From: Microbacterium amylolyticum
GTDB taxonomy: Bacteria; Actinomycetota; Actinomycetes; Actinomycetales; Microbacteriaceae
DNA: 64,000 nucleotides
Assembly: GCF_011046975.1 (NCBI RefSeq)
Contig: NZ_CP049253.1
Coordinates: forward strand, 2,356,001-2,420,000
Reading direction: 5' to 3'
Below the pieces are notes generated by a model. That model saw nothing but the letters and a program-made list of their open reading frames with translations. It did not search any database and was not told the DNA's origin. A program made the position numbers and the translations under genes. Positions 54,399-63,946 of this stretch are shown piece after piece. Position 1 is the first letter of the stretch. Each line of letters begins with the position of its first letter.

Positions 54399-55487
54399 GT
54401 GACGGTAACTCTCGACGACCTGCCCCTTCGCGACGACCTGCGCGGCCAGACGCCATATGGCGCGCCCCAGGCGCCGCTCGCCATTGCGCTGAACGTCAAC
54501 GAGAACACGCATCCGGTCCCGCCCGTCGTCGCCGACGACATCGCACGATCGGTGGCCGAGGTTGTTGCCGGCCTGAATCGGTACCCGGATCGCGAGTTCT
54601 ACGATCTGCGCGAGGCCTTCGCCGGGTATCTGGGGCACGACCTCACCGCCGAGCAGATCTGGGCGGCCAACGGATCGAACGAAGTTCTTCAGCACGTTCT
54701 GCAGGCTTTTGGCGGCCCCGGCCGGACGGCCATGGGGTTCACGCCGACCTACTCGATGTACACGTTGCTCGCTCGCGGCGTTGGGTCTGAGTGGATCGCA
54801 GGAACGCGCGGCGAACGCTTCGAGATGTCGCCGTCCGACGCCGCGCGACAGGTGCGGGAGGCGAACCCCGACGTTGTCTTCCTCTGCTCGCCGAACAATC
54901 CAACGGGAACGCCCCTGTCGCTCGACGTGGTTGAAGCGGTCTACGAAGCGAGCCGCGGCATTGTTGTTGTGGACGAGGCGTACGCCGAGTTCGCGCCCGC
55001 CGAATCGGGCACGGCGCTGTCGCTTCTTCCCGGCAGGGAGCGCCTGCTCGTCTCGCGCACGATGAGCAAGGCCTTCGCTTTCGCCGGTGCGCGCGTGGGA
55101 TACCTGGCCGCTGATCCCGTGGTGATCGACGCGCTTCGTCTTGTGCGACTTCCGTATCACCTCAGCGCCGTCACGCAGGCGGCCGCTCTCGCCGCCCTCC
55201 GCCACAGCGAGGAGATGCTTCGCACGGTTGCCGACATCGTTCTGCAGCGCGACCGCATCTCTGAGGGGGTGGCCGCTCTCGGATACGACCCGTACCGCAC
55301 CGGGAGCAACTTCGTTCTGTTTGGTGGGGTGGCAGACGCGCGCGCGGTCTGGCAGAAGCTCTACGATCGCGGCGTTCTCGTGCGCGATGTCGGAATTCCT
55401 GGACACCTCCGTGTATCAGCAGGAACAGAGGCAGAAACGACCGCATTCCTGGACGCGCTTCGCGACATAACGGCTGAGGAGAACTGA
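54399..55487 (+). CDS. hisC: Histidinol-phosphate aminotransferase
   Basis: PLP enzyme interconverting imidazole-acetol phosphate and histidinol phosphate. The 362-residue class II aminotransferase shows [47 protein letters not shown] and the PLP-Lys motif [16 protein letters not shown]. The GTG start at 54399 is 6 nt after TACGAT, so it is probably leaderless. It is first in hisC-hisB-hisH-hisA. Confidence 0.95.
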   Translation: MTVTLDDLPLRDDLRGQTPYGAPQAPLAIALNVNENTHPVPPVVADDIARSVAEVVAGLNRYPDREFYDLREAFAGYLGHDLTAEQIWAANGSNEVLQHVLQAFGGPGRTAMGFTPTYSMYTLLARGVGSEWIAGTRGERFEMSPSDAARQVREANPDVVFLCSPNNPTGTPLSLDVVEAVYEASRGIVVVDEAYAEFAPAESGTALSLLPGRERLLVSRTMSKAFAFAGARVGYLAADPVVIDALRLVRLPYHLSAVTQAAALAALRHSEEMLRTVADIVLQRDRISEGVAALGYDPYRTGSNFVLFGGVADARAVWQKLYDRGVLVRDVGIPGHLRVSAGTEAETTAFLDALRDITAEEN

Positions 55488-55488
55488 T

Positions 55489-56094
55489 ATGACGACTGCA
55501 CGCACTGCGAGCCGGACGCGCACAACGAGCGAGTCCTCGATTGAGCTCGAGCTGAATCTTGACGGCACCGGCGAGAGCACCATCAACACCTCCGTGCCAT
55601 TTTTCGACCACATGCTCACGGCATTCGCGAAGCACTCACTGACCGATTTGCGCATCACGGCAACGGGCGACACCCACATCGACGTTCACCACACGGTGGA
55701 GGACACGGCGATTGTGCTGGGCCAGGCCATTCGTGAGGCGCTCGGAGACAAAACGGGTATCTCGCGCTACGGCGACGCCCTTGTGCCGCTGGATGAGGCT
55801 CTTGCGCAGGCGGTCGTCGACATTTCTGGTCGCCCCTTTCTCGTGCACACGGGCGAGCCCGCCGGCTTTGAAATGCACCTGATCGGCGGTCACTTCACCG
55901 GTTCGATGGTGCGTCACACATTCGAGGCCCTGGCCTTCCACGCGGGTCTGACAATGCACGTCACTCTTCTGGGCGGGCGTGATCCTCACCACATCGCCGA
56001 GGCGGAGTACAAGGCCGTTGCGCGTGCCTTCCGTCAGGCCAAGGCCCTTGACCCGCTCGTCGTTGGCGTGCCATCGACAAAGGGCGCACTCTGA
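55489..56094 (+). CDS. hisB: Imidazoleglycerol-phosphate dehydratase
   Basis: The 201-residue monofunctional HisB has the duplicated His-rich manganese-binding motifs: [13 protein letters not shown] / [15 protein letters not shown] and [21 protein letters not shown] / [12 protein letters not shown]. It begins 1 bp after the hisC stop and overlaps hisH (TGATG). Confidence 0.97.
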   Translation: MTTARTASRTRTTSESSIELELNLDGTGESTINTSVPFFDHMLTAFAKHSLTDLRITATGDTHIDVHHTVEDTAIVLGQAIREALGDKTGISRYGDALVPLDEALAQAVVDISGRPFLVHTGEPAGFEMHLIGGHFTGSMVRHTFEALAFHAGLTMHVTLLGGRDPHHIAEAEYKAVARAFRQAKALDPLVVGVPSTKGAL

Positions 56095-56738
56095 TGACGG
56101 TAGCGGCGCCGATCGTCGCTGTTCTCGACTACGGTTCGGGCAACGTCCACTCCGCCGTAAAGGCTCTGCAGGCCGCGGGAGCTGATGCTCGGCTCACGCG
56201 CGACCGCGGGCTGATTGCTGAGGCGGCCGGGCTGCTGGTTCCCGGAGTTGGCGCCTTCAGCGCCGTCATGGAACAACTGACGGCGATCCGCGGCGGAGAG
56301 ATCATCGAACGACGTCTCGCCGGAGGAATGCCCGTGATGGGCATTTGTGTCGGGATGCAGATCATGTTCGAGCGTGGCATCGAGCGTGGCATTGATACCG
56401 AGGGCCTGGGGGAGTGGCCGGGCGAGGTCACGGCTTTGGACGCGCCCGTTGTTCCGCACATGGGGTGGAGCCGCGTGCAGGCGGGCGAAGGCTCACGACT
56501 CTTCGACGGCCTTTCTGACGAACGTTTCTACTTTGTGCACTCCAACGCGGCGCAGAAGTGGACGCTCGACGTCATCCCGCCGTTCCCGCAGCCCGCGGTG
56601 ACGTGGTCGACACACGGTGTTCCTTTCATCGCCGCAGTGGAGAACGGCCCGCTCAGCGCGACGCAGTTCCACCCCGAAAAGTCGGGCGCAGCGGGCATTC
56701 AGCTCCTGAGGAATTGGATCGGTACGTTGCCACGCTGA
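56094..56738 (+). CDS. hisH: Imidazole glycerol phosphate synthase, glutaminase subunit
   Basis: Class I glutamine amidotransferase that feeds ammonia to HisF. The 214-residue protein has the nucleophile Cys in MGICVGMQIMFERG, the YVHSN-like FYFVHSN, and the triad His/Glu in QFHPEKSG. The start overlaps the hisB stop, so it is translationally coupled. HisF is not in the window. Confidence 0.96.
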   Translation: MTVAAPIVAVLDYGSGNVHSAVKALQAAGADARLTRDRGLIAEAAGLLVPGVGAFSAVMEQLTAIRGGEIIERRLAGGMPVMGICVGMQIMFERGIERGIDTEGLGEWPGEVTALDAPVVPHMGWSRVQAGEGSRLFDGLSDERFYFVHSNAAQKWTLDVIPPFPQPAVTWSTHGVPFIAAVENGPLSATQFHPEKSGAAGIQLLRNWIGTLPR

Positions 56739-56869
56739 GCGATTCCGACGGCTCGCCCACACGGCCCAGAATGACATGCGGCGACGCCCGGTTTGATCGT
56801 TGTCGGTAGGGGGTCTAACGTGGGGACTCGTGCGTCCTCGCGGGAGAGTCCTGCGGGCGTCGAGGAGAA

Positions 56870-57616
56870 ATGAACGACTTCGCGTCTACACAGGGACTTA
56901 CCCTTCTGCCCGCAGTTGACGTCGCCGATGGCAAGGCAGTTCGCCTGACCCAGGGCGAGGCTGGATCGGAGACGAGCTACGGCGACCCCGTCGAAGCTGC
57001 TGAGCAGTGGAAGGACCAGGGAGCCGAATGGCTGCACCTGGTCGACCTCGATGCCGCCTTCGGTCGCGGAGCGAACACCGCTCTGCTGAAGAAGGTCATC
57101 AAGCACATGAAGGGTGTCAACGTCGAGATTTCCGGCGGCATCCGTGATGACGCGTCCCTGGAGGCGGCTCTCGCTTCCGGCGCCGAGCGGGTGAACCTTG
57201 GCACCGCCGCTCTGGAGAACCCGGACTGGACGGAAGCCGTGATCGCACGGTACGGCGAGGCGATTGCGGTCGGCCTGGACGTGCGCGGCACGACGCTTGC
57301 GGCACGGGGCTGGACGAAGGACGGCGGAGACCTCTGGGAGGTCCTCGAACGCCTGGAACGATCAGGGTGCGCGCGCTATGTCGTCACCGACGTCACGAAG
57401 GACGGAACGCTTCGCGGACCGAACCTCGAGTTGCTGCGGGAGATGACCGAGCGCACCGACAAGCCGATCGTTGCTTCGGGCGGTATCTCCAATCTTGACG
57501 ACATCGCGGCACTGCGCGATCTCGTTCCCGAGGGCGTTGAAGGCGCGATCGTTGGCAAGGCCCTCTACTCGGGTGCGTTCACGCTCGTCGAGGCTCTGGA
57601 TGTCGCGCGGGTCTGA
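56870..57616 (+). CDS. priA: Phosphoribosyl isomerase A (HisA/TrpF bifunctional PriA type)
   Basis: The 248-residue TIM barrel isomerises ProFAR in histidine synthesis; in actinobacteria without trpF it also isomerises PRA for tryptophan. Motifs are [21 protein letters not shown] (catalytic Asp near residue 18, PriA-type Arg), [23 protein letters not shown] and [20 protein letters not shown] site precedes the ATG. The 131-bp gap after hisH contains no gene. Confidence 0.93.
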   Translation: MNDFASTQGLTLLPAVDVADGKAVRLTQGEAGSETSYGDPVEAAEQWKDQGAEWLHLVDLDAAFGRGANTALLKKVIKHMKGVNVEISGGIRDDASLEAALASGAERVNLGTAALENPDWTEAVIARYGEAIAVGLDVRGTTLAARGWTKDGGDLWEVLERLERSGCARYVVTDVTKDGTLRGPNLELLREMTERTDKPIVASGGISNLDDIAALRDLVPEGVEGAIVGKALYSGAFTLVEALDVARV

Positions 57617-58421
57617 CGACCCCGCGGGCGCGACTCCTCCCGACCATCTGCGGCACCTCGCGGGGGGCGCCGCCGACTCGGCGGGGCAGCCCTGGGAGGG
57701 GCGCGCCTTTCAACCGAATCCTGCCGCCGGGGATGACGGATCGGCTGATCCTGTTTTGTGGCAGGCACTCACCGAGTTCCGTGCAGGAACGGGCTCTCAC
57801 GAGCGCATCGTCGATGCCCTGCGTGAGGCGCGCCTCCTCGTGCCCCTTGTCGCAGAGAAGGGCGAGGAGGGCGTCGGTCCCACCGGTCTGACCGTGGACA
57901 AAACACAGGAGCTGTCGATCGTCACGGTCGCCGCTCCTGATGGACGCACGGTTCTTCCGGTTTTCACCTGCACCGAGACGATGAGTCGCTGGAACCCGCT
58001 TGCTCGCCCGATTCCGGTTGCGGGCACGCGCGCGGCTCTTGCCGCCGCGGGGGACGAAACGGACCTCGTTGTCATTGACCCCACCAGCGCAACCGAGTAT
58101 GTCGTTCGTCGGCCGGCGGTGTGGGCGATCGCCCAGTCCCAGCCGTGGATGCCACCGTGGGGCAACCCCGAAGTGGTGTCGGCGTTCCATGCGTCGATCG
58201 GGCAGGAGCTCGCGGTTCATGATCTTCGCGTGCTGCCGGGCGACCCCGAAGCTCGCCTGCGTGGACCCGAGGTCAGGGTGGTGCTTTCTTTGATGCAGGG
58301 GCTCGATCGCGCGGAACTCGACACGGTTCTTCAGCGCCTTGCCCAGCGTTGGGCGAACGACGATCGCATTGCGGTTCTCGTCGACAGCATGCAGGTCACG
58401 CTCGCAGCCAGCGAAGACTGA
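57600..58421 (+). CDS. SseB family protein
   Basis: The 273-residue protein has the SseB N-terminal fold in its middle ([53 protein letters not shown]) and a variable C-terminal domain. It is conserved next to hisA in actinobacteria, but its function is unknown. The ATG at 57600 overlaps the hisA end by 17 bp. No signal or membrane segment is seen. Confidence 0.82.
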   Translation: MSRGSDDPAGATPPDHLRHLAGGAADSAGQPWEGRAFQPNPAAGDDGSADPVLWQALTEFRAGTGSHERIVDALREARLLVPLVAEKGEEGVGPTGLTVDKTQELSIVTVAAPDGRTVLPVFTCTETMSRWNPLARPIPVAGTRAALAAAGDETDLVVIDPTSATEYVVRRPAVWAIAQSQPWMPPWGNPEVVSAFHASIGQELAVHDLRVLPGDPEARLRGPEVRVVLSLMQGLDRAELDTVLQRLAQRWANDDRIAVLVDSMQVTLAASED

Positions 58422-58430
58422 CGCTCGTTT

Positions 58431-58473
58431 ACGCGTGCGGCGCATGTCTTCAGAAGACATGCGCCGCACGCGT
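58431..58473. terminator. 20-bp perfect hairpin between SseB and DUF1844 genes
   Basis: 58431-58450 pairs with 58454-58473 around a 3-nt loop, between convergent stops. No U-tract. Confidence 0.8.
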
Positions 58474-58487
58474 TGTGTCTGAGGTGC

Positions 58488-58910
58488 CTAGCTCACGGGG
58501 CCGGTGAACTTTTCGCCGGGTCCCTGCCCGTGCGGGTCGGGGATCAGCGAGATCTCCCGGAAGCGCAGCTGGAGGGTGCGTAGCCCGTCGCGGATCGGAC
58601 GTGCATGCGAGTCGCTGATTTCCGGGGCGGCAGCGGTAACGAGGCCGGCCAGGGCGTTGATCAGCTTGCGCGCCTCGTCGAGGTCGGTGAAGCTCTCTGC
58701 CCCCTCTTCATCGCCGAGGCCGAGCTTGACGGCCGCCGCGCTCATCAGGTGGATACATGCGGTCGAGAGAACCTCGACGGCCGGCACATCGGCAATGTCG
58801 CGTGCCGCGCCAGCGGAGTCCGCCGACGCCTCCCTCTCGTCCCATTCGGCGACCCGATCCGCATCGAAGCTGTGAGAATGGCTGGCGTGGTCGCCCGAGG
58901 TGGTGCTCAT
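58488..58910 (-). CDS. DUF1844 domain-containing protein
   Basis: The 140-residue mainly helical protein has a DUF1844 core (VPAVEVLSTACIHLMSAAAVKLGL, then DLDEARKLINALAGLVTAA). It is routinely encoded divergent from infC in actinobacteria. The His/Ser-rich N terminus is variable. Function unknown. Confidence 0.8.
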   Translation of the reverse strand: MSTTSGDHASHSHSFDADRVAEWDEREASADSAGAARDIADVPAVEVLSTACIHLMSAAAVKLGLGDEEGAESFTDLDEARKLINALAGLVTAAAPEISDSHARPIRDGLRTLQLRFREISLIPDPHGQGPGEKFTGPVS

Positions 58911-58924
58911 GAACTGCCTTCTGC

Positions 58925-59185
58925 TAGTCTCTAGCGGGCTCCGAAATGTTTTTCGGACGAAAGAGGATCTTCATCCCACCCGCGCTTGCCGCTTAAGGCT
59001 ACCGGGTCACGTGACACTCCGCTCTCCGCGAGGAGAGTTGGCGCAAGGCTTCGGCCTTGCTCTCTGGGTGGACTGTGTGCGCACGCAAGTGAGCGCGCTG
59101 CACGGGTGGATGCTGATTTTCTCCCGCCCGTGGCGCGACCAACGCACCGCGGTGGCTTACTCGACATCGCACCCTAGGAGTCCGC
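58925..59185 (+). promoter_or_regulatory. infC promoter and ~250-nt structured leader
   Basis: The -10 box TAGTCT (58925-58930) predicts a start near 58937. The leader shows a 7-bp hairpin (58940-58946 with 58951-58957). It also has a 6-bp stem capped by a GCGA tetraloop (59022-59037) and a 7-bp stem capped by TTCG (59043-59060). Such leaders in infC-rpmI-rplT operons mediate L20 or IF3 feedback; which applies here is unknown. Confidence 0.55.
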
Positions 59186-59794
59186 ATCAGCGATCCCCGC
59201 ATCAACGAGCGAATTCGTGTTCCCGAGGTCCGTCTCATCGGCCCGGGGGGCGAACAGATCGGCGTCGTCCGCAGCGAGGTAGCACTTCGCCTTGCGCAGG
59301 AGGCCGACCTCGACCTCGTCGAGGTGGCGCCTGAGTCGCGTCCTCCCGTAGCCAAGATCATGGACTACGGGAAGTTCAAGTACGAAGCCGCTCAGAAGGC
59401 GAAGGAAGCCCGTCGTAATCAGGCGAACACGGTCCTCAAAGAGGTTCGTTTCCGGCTGAAGATCGACGAGCACGATTACGAGACAAAGCGTAAGCGTGCT
59501 GAGGGCTTCCTCAAGGCTGGCGACAAGGTCAAAGCCATGATCCTGTTCCGCGGCCGCGAGCAGCAGCGCCCGGAAATGGGTGTTCGCCTGTTGATGAAGT
59601 TCGCAGAAGAGGTCTCTGAGCTGGGGTCGGTCGAGTCTCGCCCGACGATTGACGGGCGCAACATGGTCATGATCATCGCGCCGGCCAAGAACAAGTCCGA
59701 GGCGAAGGCCGAGCAAAATGCGCAGCGCGCGGCGAGCCGCCAGGCCACCCGCGAGGCGAAGCAGGCCCGTCAGCAGTCCGACGATCAGGACTGA
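59186..59794 (+). CDS. infC: Translation initiation factor IF-3, ATC start codon
   Basis: IF-3 proofreads start-codon and initiator-tRNA choice on the 30S subunit. The family N terminus ([18 protein letters not shown]) follows directly after ATC at 59186. In that frame no ATG, GTG or TTG occurs back to the TGA at 59114. TAGGAG lies 5 nt upstream, so ATC is the start. The 202 residues include [30 protein letters not shown] and [15 protein letters not shown], with a charged C-terminal tail. The non-standard codon allows IF-3 to repress itself, as with AUU in E. coli. Confidence 0.95.
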   Translation: MSDPRINERIRVPEVRLIGPGGEQIGVVRSEVALRLAQEADLDLVEVAPESRPPVAKIMDYGKFKYEAAQKAKEARRNQANTVLKEVRFRLKIDEHDYETKRKRAEGFLKAGDKVKAMILFRGREQQRPEMGVRLLMKFAEEVSELGSVESRPTIDGRNMVMIIAPAKNKSEAKAEQNAQRAASRQATREAKQARQQSDDQD

Positions 59795-59877
59795 CCCACA
59801 CAGAAGTCTTCCCGCCTCGCGGGCGGGCAGCCCCCACGTCGCCGTTAAGGCGCACACGTCAAGGAAAGTCACGAAGA

Positions 59878-60072
59878 ATGCCGAAGCAGAAGACCCACTC
59901 GGGTGCCAAGAAGCGCTTCAAGATCACCGGTAGCGGCAAGCTCAAGAAGCAGCAGGCTGGTATGCGCCACAACCTTGAGCACAAGTCGAGCCGTCGTACC
60001 CGTCGTCTGAACCAGGATCAGATCGTCTCGGGCAACGACGTCAAGACCGTCAAGAAGCTCCTCGGCCGCTGA
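59878..60072 (+). CDS. rpmI: 50S ribosomal protein L35
   Basis: The 64-residue basic protein has [15 protein letters not shown] at its start, the L35 signature, and [11 protein letters not shown] at its end. It is second in the infC-rpmI-rplT operon, 83 bp after infC. Confidence 0.98.
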   Translation: MPKQKTHSGAKKRFKITGSGKLKKQQAGMRHNLEHKSSRRTRRLNQDQIVSGNDVKTVKKLLGR

Positions 60073-60114
60073 TCTGACCGGCTCGTTACTCGTTACTCGT
60101 AAGGAACACATCTC

Positions 60115-60498
60115 ATGGCACGTGTCAAGCGCGCAGTAAACGCGCACAAGAAGCGTCGGGTTATCCTCGAGCGCGCCTCGGGTTACCGCGGTCAGCGTTC
60201 GCGTCTCTACCGCAAGGCGAAGGAGCAGGTCACCCACTCCCTCGTTTACGCATACCGGGACCGTCGTAAGCGCAAGGGCGACTTCCGCCGTCTGTGGATC
60301 CAGCGCATCAACGCTGGTTCCCGCGCCAACGGCCTTACCTACAACCGCTTCATCCAGGGCCTGAACCTGGCTGGCGTTGAGGTTGACCGCCGCATGCTCG
60401 CTGAGCTGGCCGTTAACGAGCCCGCGACGTTCGCCACGCTCGTCGAGGTCGCAAAGGGCGCTCTGCCCGGCGACGTCAACGCGCCCAAGGCAGCGTAA
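60115..60498 (+). CDS. rplT: 50S ribosomal protein L20
   Basis: The 127-residue assembly protein has an extended basic N terminus ([19 protein letters not shown]) and a globular rRNA-binding end ([20 protein letters not shown]). In other bacteria L20 represses this operon by binding the leader. Ends in a 15-bp terminator. Confidence 0.98.
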   Translation: MARVKRAVNAHKKRRVILERASGYRGQRSRLYRKAKEQVTHSLVYAYRDRRKRKGDFRRLWIQRINAGSRANGLTYNRFIQGLNLAGVEVDRRMLAELAVNEPATFATLVEVAKGALPGDVNAPKAA

Positions 60499-60510
60499 GA
60501 AGCTCTTCGT

Positions 60511-60544
60511 CAAAAGGGGCACCCCGCGAGGGGTGCCCCTTTTG
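60511..60544 (+). terminator. 15-bp terminator after rplT
   Basis: 60511-60525 pairs with 60530-60544; the stem ends in TTTTG. Rho-independent type. Confidence 0.85.
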
Positions 60545-60587
60545 CGTGCCAGGGAGTTGTTGAGGTCGGGTCCGTAGACTTTTGTCC

Positions 60588-61415
60588 GTGCTCGAAAACC
60601 CCCGCGCCCCCCGTATCCGCAACGTCCGCAAGCTGTCACAGCGAAACGAGCGTCGCGATACCGGCCGTTTTCTGCTGGAGGGGCCCCAGGCGGTCCGCGA
60701 GGCGCTCACCTACCGTCCGGACCTCGTTGAGGAACTCTTCGTCACCCCGACGGGTATGGAACGTCACCCCGGCATCCGCACGTTGATCGATGACGCTCAG
60801 GTGCACAACCCTGATCTCGGGTGGGAATACGCAACAGAAGAGGTCCTCGCGTCGATGGCGGACACCGTCACGCCCCAGGGTTTCGTGGCTGTTGCCCGCC
60901 AGAATCCGACGGCTGTGAAGGACATCTTCCCCTCGGACGGGGACCAGCCGCGCCTGATCGTGATCTGCGAAGAGGTACGTGACCCCGGAAACCTTGGCAC
61001 CATCCTTCGTGCTGCGGATGCAGCGGGGGCTGACGCCGTGATCCTCACGGGGCGGACGGTTGATCCGTTCAACCCCAAGGTGGTGCGTTCGACCACTGGC
61101 TCGCTGTTCCACCTCCCGTTCGCCGTGGATGGCGACCTTGCAGATGTTGTTGCCCGCTCGCGCGGAGCCGGTCTGCAGGTTCTTGCGGCGGATGTGAAGG
61201 GCGATGACCTTCTCGGGGCGCGCGCGTCCGATGCGCTGGCGAAGCCGACAGCATGGGTGTTCGGAAATGAAGCGCGGGGATTGACGGACGACGCACTGGG
61301 CCTGTGTGACGGCGCGCTCAAGTTGCCGATCTACGGCAAGGCCGAGTCTCTCAACCTGGCGACGGCAGCGAGCGTGTGCCTGTACGAGAGCGCCTTCGCG
61401 CAACGAACTGCCTGA
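60588..61415 (+). CDS. TrmH/SpoU-family RNA 2'-O-methyltransferase
   Basis: The 275-residue SPOUT enzyme has an N-terminal substrate-binding domain (NERRDTGRFLLEGPQAVREAL). The knotted methyltransferase domain carries motif 1 EEVRDPGNLGTILRAADA, motif 2 WVFGNEARGL and motif 3 LPIYGKAESLNLATAASV. It is predicted to methylate rRNA or tRNA ribose. A GTG at 60588, 7 nt after TAGACT, is chosen as a leaderless start; TTG at 60582 is the alternative. It lies downstream of rplT, a common position before pheST in actinobacteria. Confidence 0.92.
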   Translation: MLENPRAPRIRNVRKLSQRNERRDTGRFLLEGPQAVREALTYRPDLVEELFVTPTGMERHPGIRTLIDDAQVHNPDLGWEYATEEVLASMADTVTPQGFVAVARQNPTAVKDIFPSDGDQPRLIVICEEVRDPGNLGTILRAADAAGADAVILTGRTVDPFNPKVVRSTTGSLFHLPFAVDGDLADVVARSRGAGLQVLAADVKGDDLLGARASDALAKPTAWVFGNEARGLTDDALGLCDGALKLPIYGKAESLNLATAASVCLYESAFAQRTA

Positions 61416-61513
61416 CGGTTTTCCGGCGCACGGGCGGTATGCGCGCGACACGTTGTGTTACGACTCGGTAAACCGCGTGGTCAGGGCGGTGCCCGGCACA
61501 TAGTGTGTGCTCC

Positions 61514-62254
<741 letters not shown>

Positions 62255-62315
62255 TTCAGCTCTCTACCCGCGTCGTGCCCCGTGTGGCGACGCGACCAAC
62301 TACCAGGAGGACACC

Positions 62316-63221
62316 ATGCGCAAGTTTCGGAACATCGCGGTGGCGGGAATCGCCGCATCCGCTCTTTTCGCTCTGACAGCCTGCAACAGCGGAACCCCGG
62401 GCGCCGAGCCCGGAGACATGGAAGATGGCGCAGCTGGCGGTGTCAGCTTCGACGTCGCCTCGCCGGAGCTCGACGGAAGCCCCACGTTCGATGCGCTCAC
62501 CAGCCGCGGCACGATCAACATCGGAGTCAAGGCCGACCAGCCCGGCCTCGGATACCTCGATCCCACGACAAACGAGCGCTCGGGCTTCGACATCGACATC
62601 GCCCGTTGGATGGCAGCGTCGCTGGGCTTCGCCGATGAGGACATCAACTGGTCCGAGATCGAGTCCGCCAACCGTGAGCAGGCGATCATGAACTCGGACG
62701 TCGACCTGTACGTTGGCACGTACTCGATGACCGAGTCGCGCGCCGAGCAGATCAACTTCGCCGGCCCCTATTTCCTCACCGGCCAGGGCCTGCTCGTTGC
62801 CGCGGACAACGACACGATCACCTCCGACGCCGATCTCACAAGCGATGTTGTCGTGTGTTCGGCCACCGGCTCGACGCCGATTCAGAACATCAAGGACAAC
62901 TACGACGCCGAGACGCGTGAGTTCGGGACGTACTCCGAGTGCATCGAGGCGCTGCGCACCGGACAGGTTGACGCCGTCACAACTGACGAGGCGATTCTCA
63001 TCGGCTACGCGGCAGTTGAGCCCGATTCGTTCAAGGTTGTCGGCGAGCCCTTCAGCGAGGAGCGCTACGGAATCGGCCTGCCCAACAACGACGTTGTCCT
63101 GAACGAGTACCTCAACGAGGTTCTCACCGACGGCGGCGCAACGTGGCAGGAGATCTTCGACCACAACCTCGGCGCCTCGGGCGTTGATGGCGTTCAGCCC
63201 ACCGTCGACGCGGTGGAGTAA
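62316..63221 (+). CDS. gluB: Glutamate ABC transporter, substrate-binding lipoprotein
   Basis: The 301-residue protein has a signal peptide with lipobox LTAC (Cys at residue 23). After an acidic linker comes a type II periplasmic-binding fold (INIGVKADQPGLGYLD, SGFDIDIARWMAASLG, YSMTESRAEQINFAGPYF, VVCSATGSTPIQNI). It captures glutamate or a related acidic amino acid outside the membrane. AGGAGG precedes the ATG. A strong hairpin separates it from gluC. Confidence 0.92.
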   Translation: MRKFRNIAVAGIAASALFALTACNSGTPGAEPGDMEDGAAGGVSFDVASPELDGSPTFDALTSRGTINIGVKADQPGLGYLDPTTNERSGFDIDIARWMAASLGFADEDINWSEIESANREQAIMNSDVDLYVGTYSMTESRAEQINFAGPYFLTGQGLLVAADNDTITSDADLTSDVVVCSATGSTPIQNIKDNYDAETREFGTYSECIEALRTGQVDAVTTDEAILIGYAAVEPDSFKVVGEPFSEERYGIGLPNNDVVLNEYLNEVLTDGGATWQEIFDHNLGASGVDGVQPTVDAVE

Positions 63222-63241
63222 ACCGGTCAGGTTCGTCAGTC

Positions 63242-63277
63242 GTCGTCGGGCGGGGCGTGAGTGCCCCGCCCGACGAC
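63242..63277 (+). terminator. 15-bp intra-operon hairpin between gluB and gluC
   Basis: 63242-63256 pairs perfectly with 63263-63277 around a 6-nt loop. Same-strand genes lie on both sides, so it probably stabilises the gluAB 3' end or attenuates read-through into the permease genes. Confidence 0.65.
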
Positions 63278-63298
63278 ACCTCTCAAGGAGCGATCTCG

Positions 63299-63946
63299 GT
63301 GGGAACCATCACCAATAACCTCGGACTCTGGGGCGACGCGTTGTGGGGGACGGTCGTGCTGTTCCTCGCAGGAGGCGGCATTGCTCTCGTCCTGGGGTTT
63401 GTCGTCGGCGCAATGCGCGTTTCCCCCGTGCCGATTGCCCGCGCCGTGGGGGCGGTGTACGTCAACTTCGTCCGCAATACGCCCCTCACGCTCGTGTTTT
63501 TCTTCTTCGCCTTTGGGTTTCCGCTCCTGTTTCCCGGCCGCGTTGATTACCAGGTCCTCGCGATCTGGGCGCTGGGGCTGTACACGGCCACCTATGTTGC
63601 CGAGGTTGTGCGCTCCGGTATCAACACGGTGCCGGTCGGTCAGGCGGAGGCCGCTCGTGCCATCGGTCTCACGTTCGGTCAGGTGATGACGCAGGTCGTG
63701 CTTCCGCAGGCGGGACGATCGGTGATTCCTCCCATGATGAGTGTGTTCATCGCGCTCCTCAAGAACACAACGGTTGCGGCCGGATTCTCGGTGCTCAACC
63801 TCGGATCGATCCGCGCCTACCTGTCCGAGCGCGGCGAGAGCTCGCTCGCAGTTCTGCTGTGGGTGATGGCGATCTTCGTAGTCCTCGTGATGGGCCTCTC
63901 CTGGTTGCAGAACGTGCTGGAACGACGTCTGAAGGTGACCCGATGA
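63299..63946 (+). CDS. gluC: Glutamate/amino acid ABC transporter, permease subunit 1
   Basis: The 215-residue permease of the HisM family has about five helices, N-terminal LGLWGDALWGTVVLFL, FVRNTPLTLVFFF and the EAA loop GQAEAARAIGLTFGQVMTQVVLPQA that contacts the ATPase. The GTG at 63299 is chosen because AAGGAG lies 8 nt upstream. The GTG at 63257 lies within the hairpin. Confidence 0.88.
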   Translation: MGTITNNLGLWGDALWGTVVLFLAGGGIALVLGFVVGAMRVSPVPIARAVGAVYVNFVRNTPLTLVFFFFAFGFPLLFPGRVDYQVLAIWALGLYTATYVAEVVRSGINTVPVGQAEAARAIGLTFGQVMTQVVLPQAGRSVIPPMMSVFIALLKNTTVAAGFSVLNLGSIRAYLSERGESSLAVLLWVMAIFVVLVMGLSWLQNVLERRLKVTR

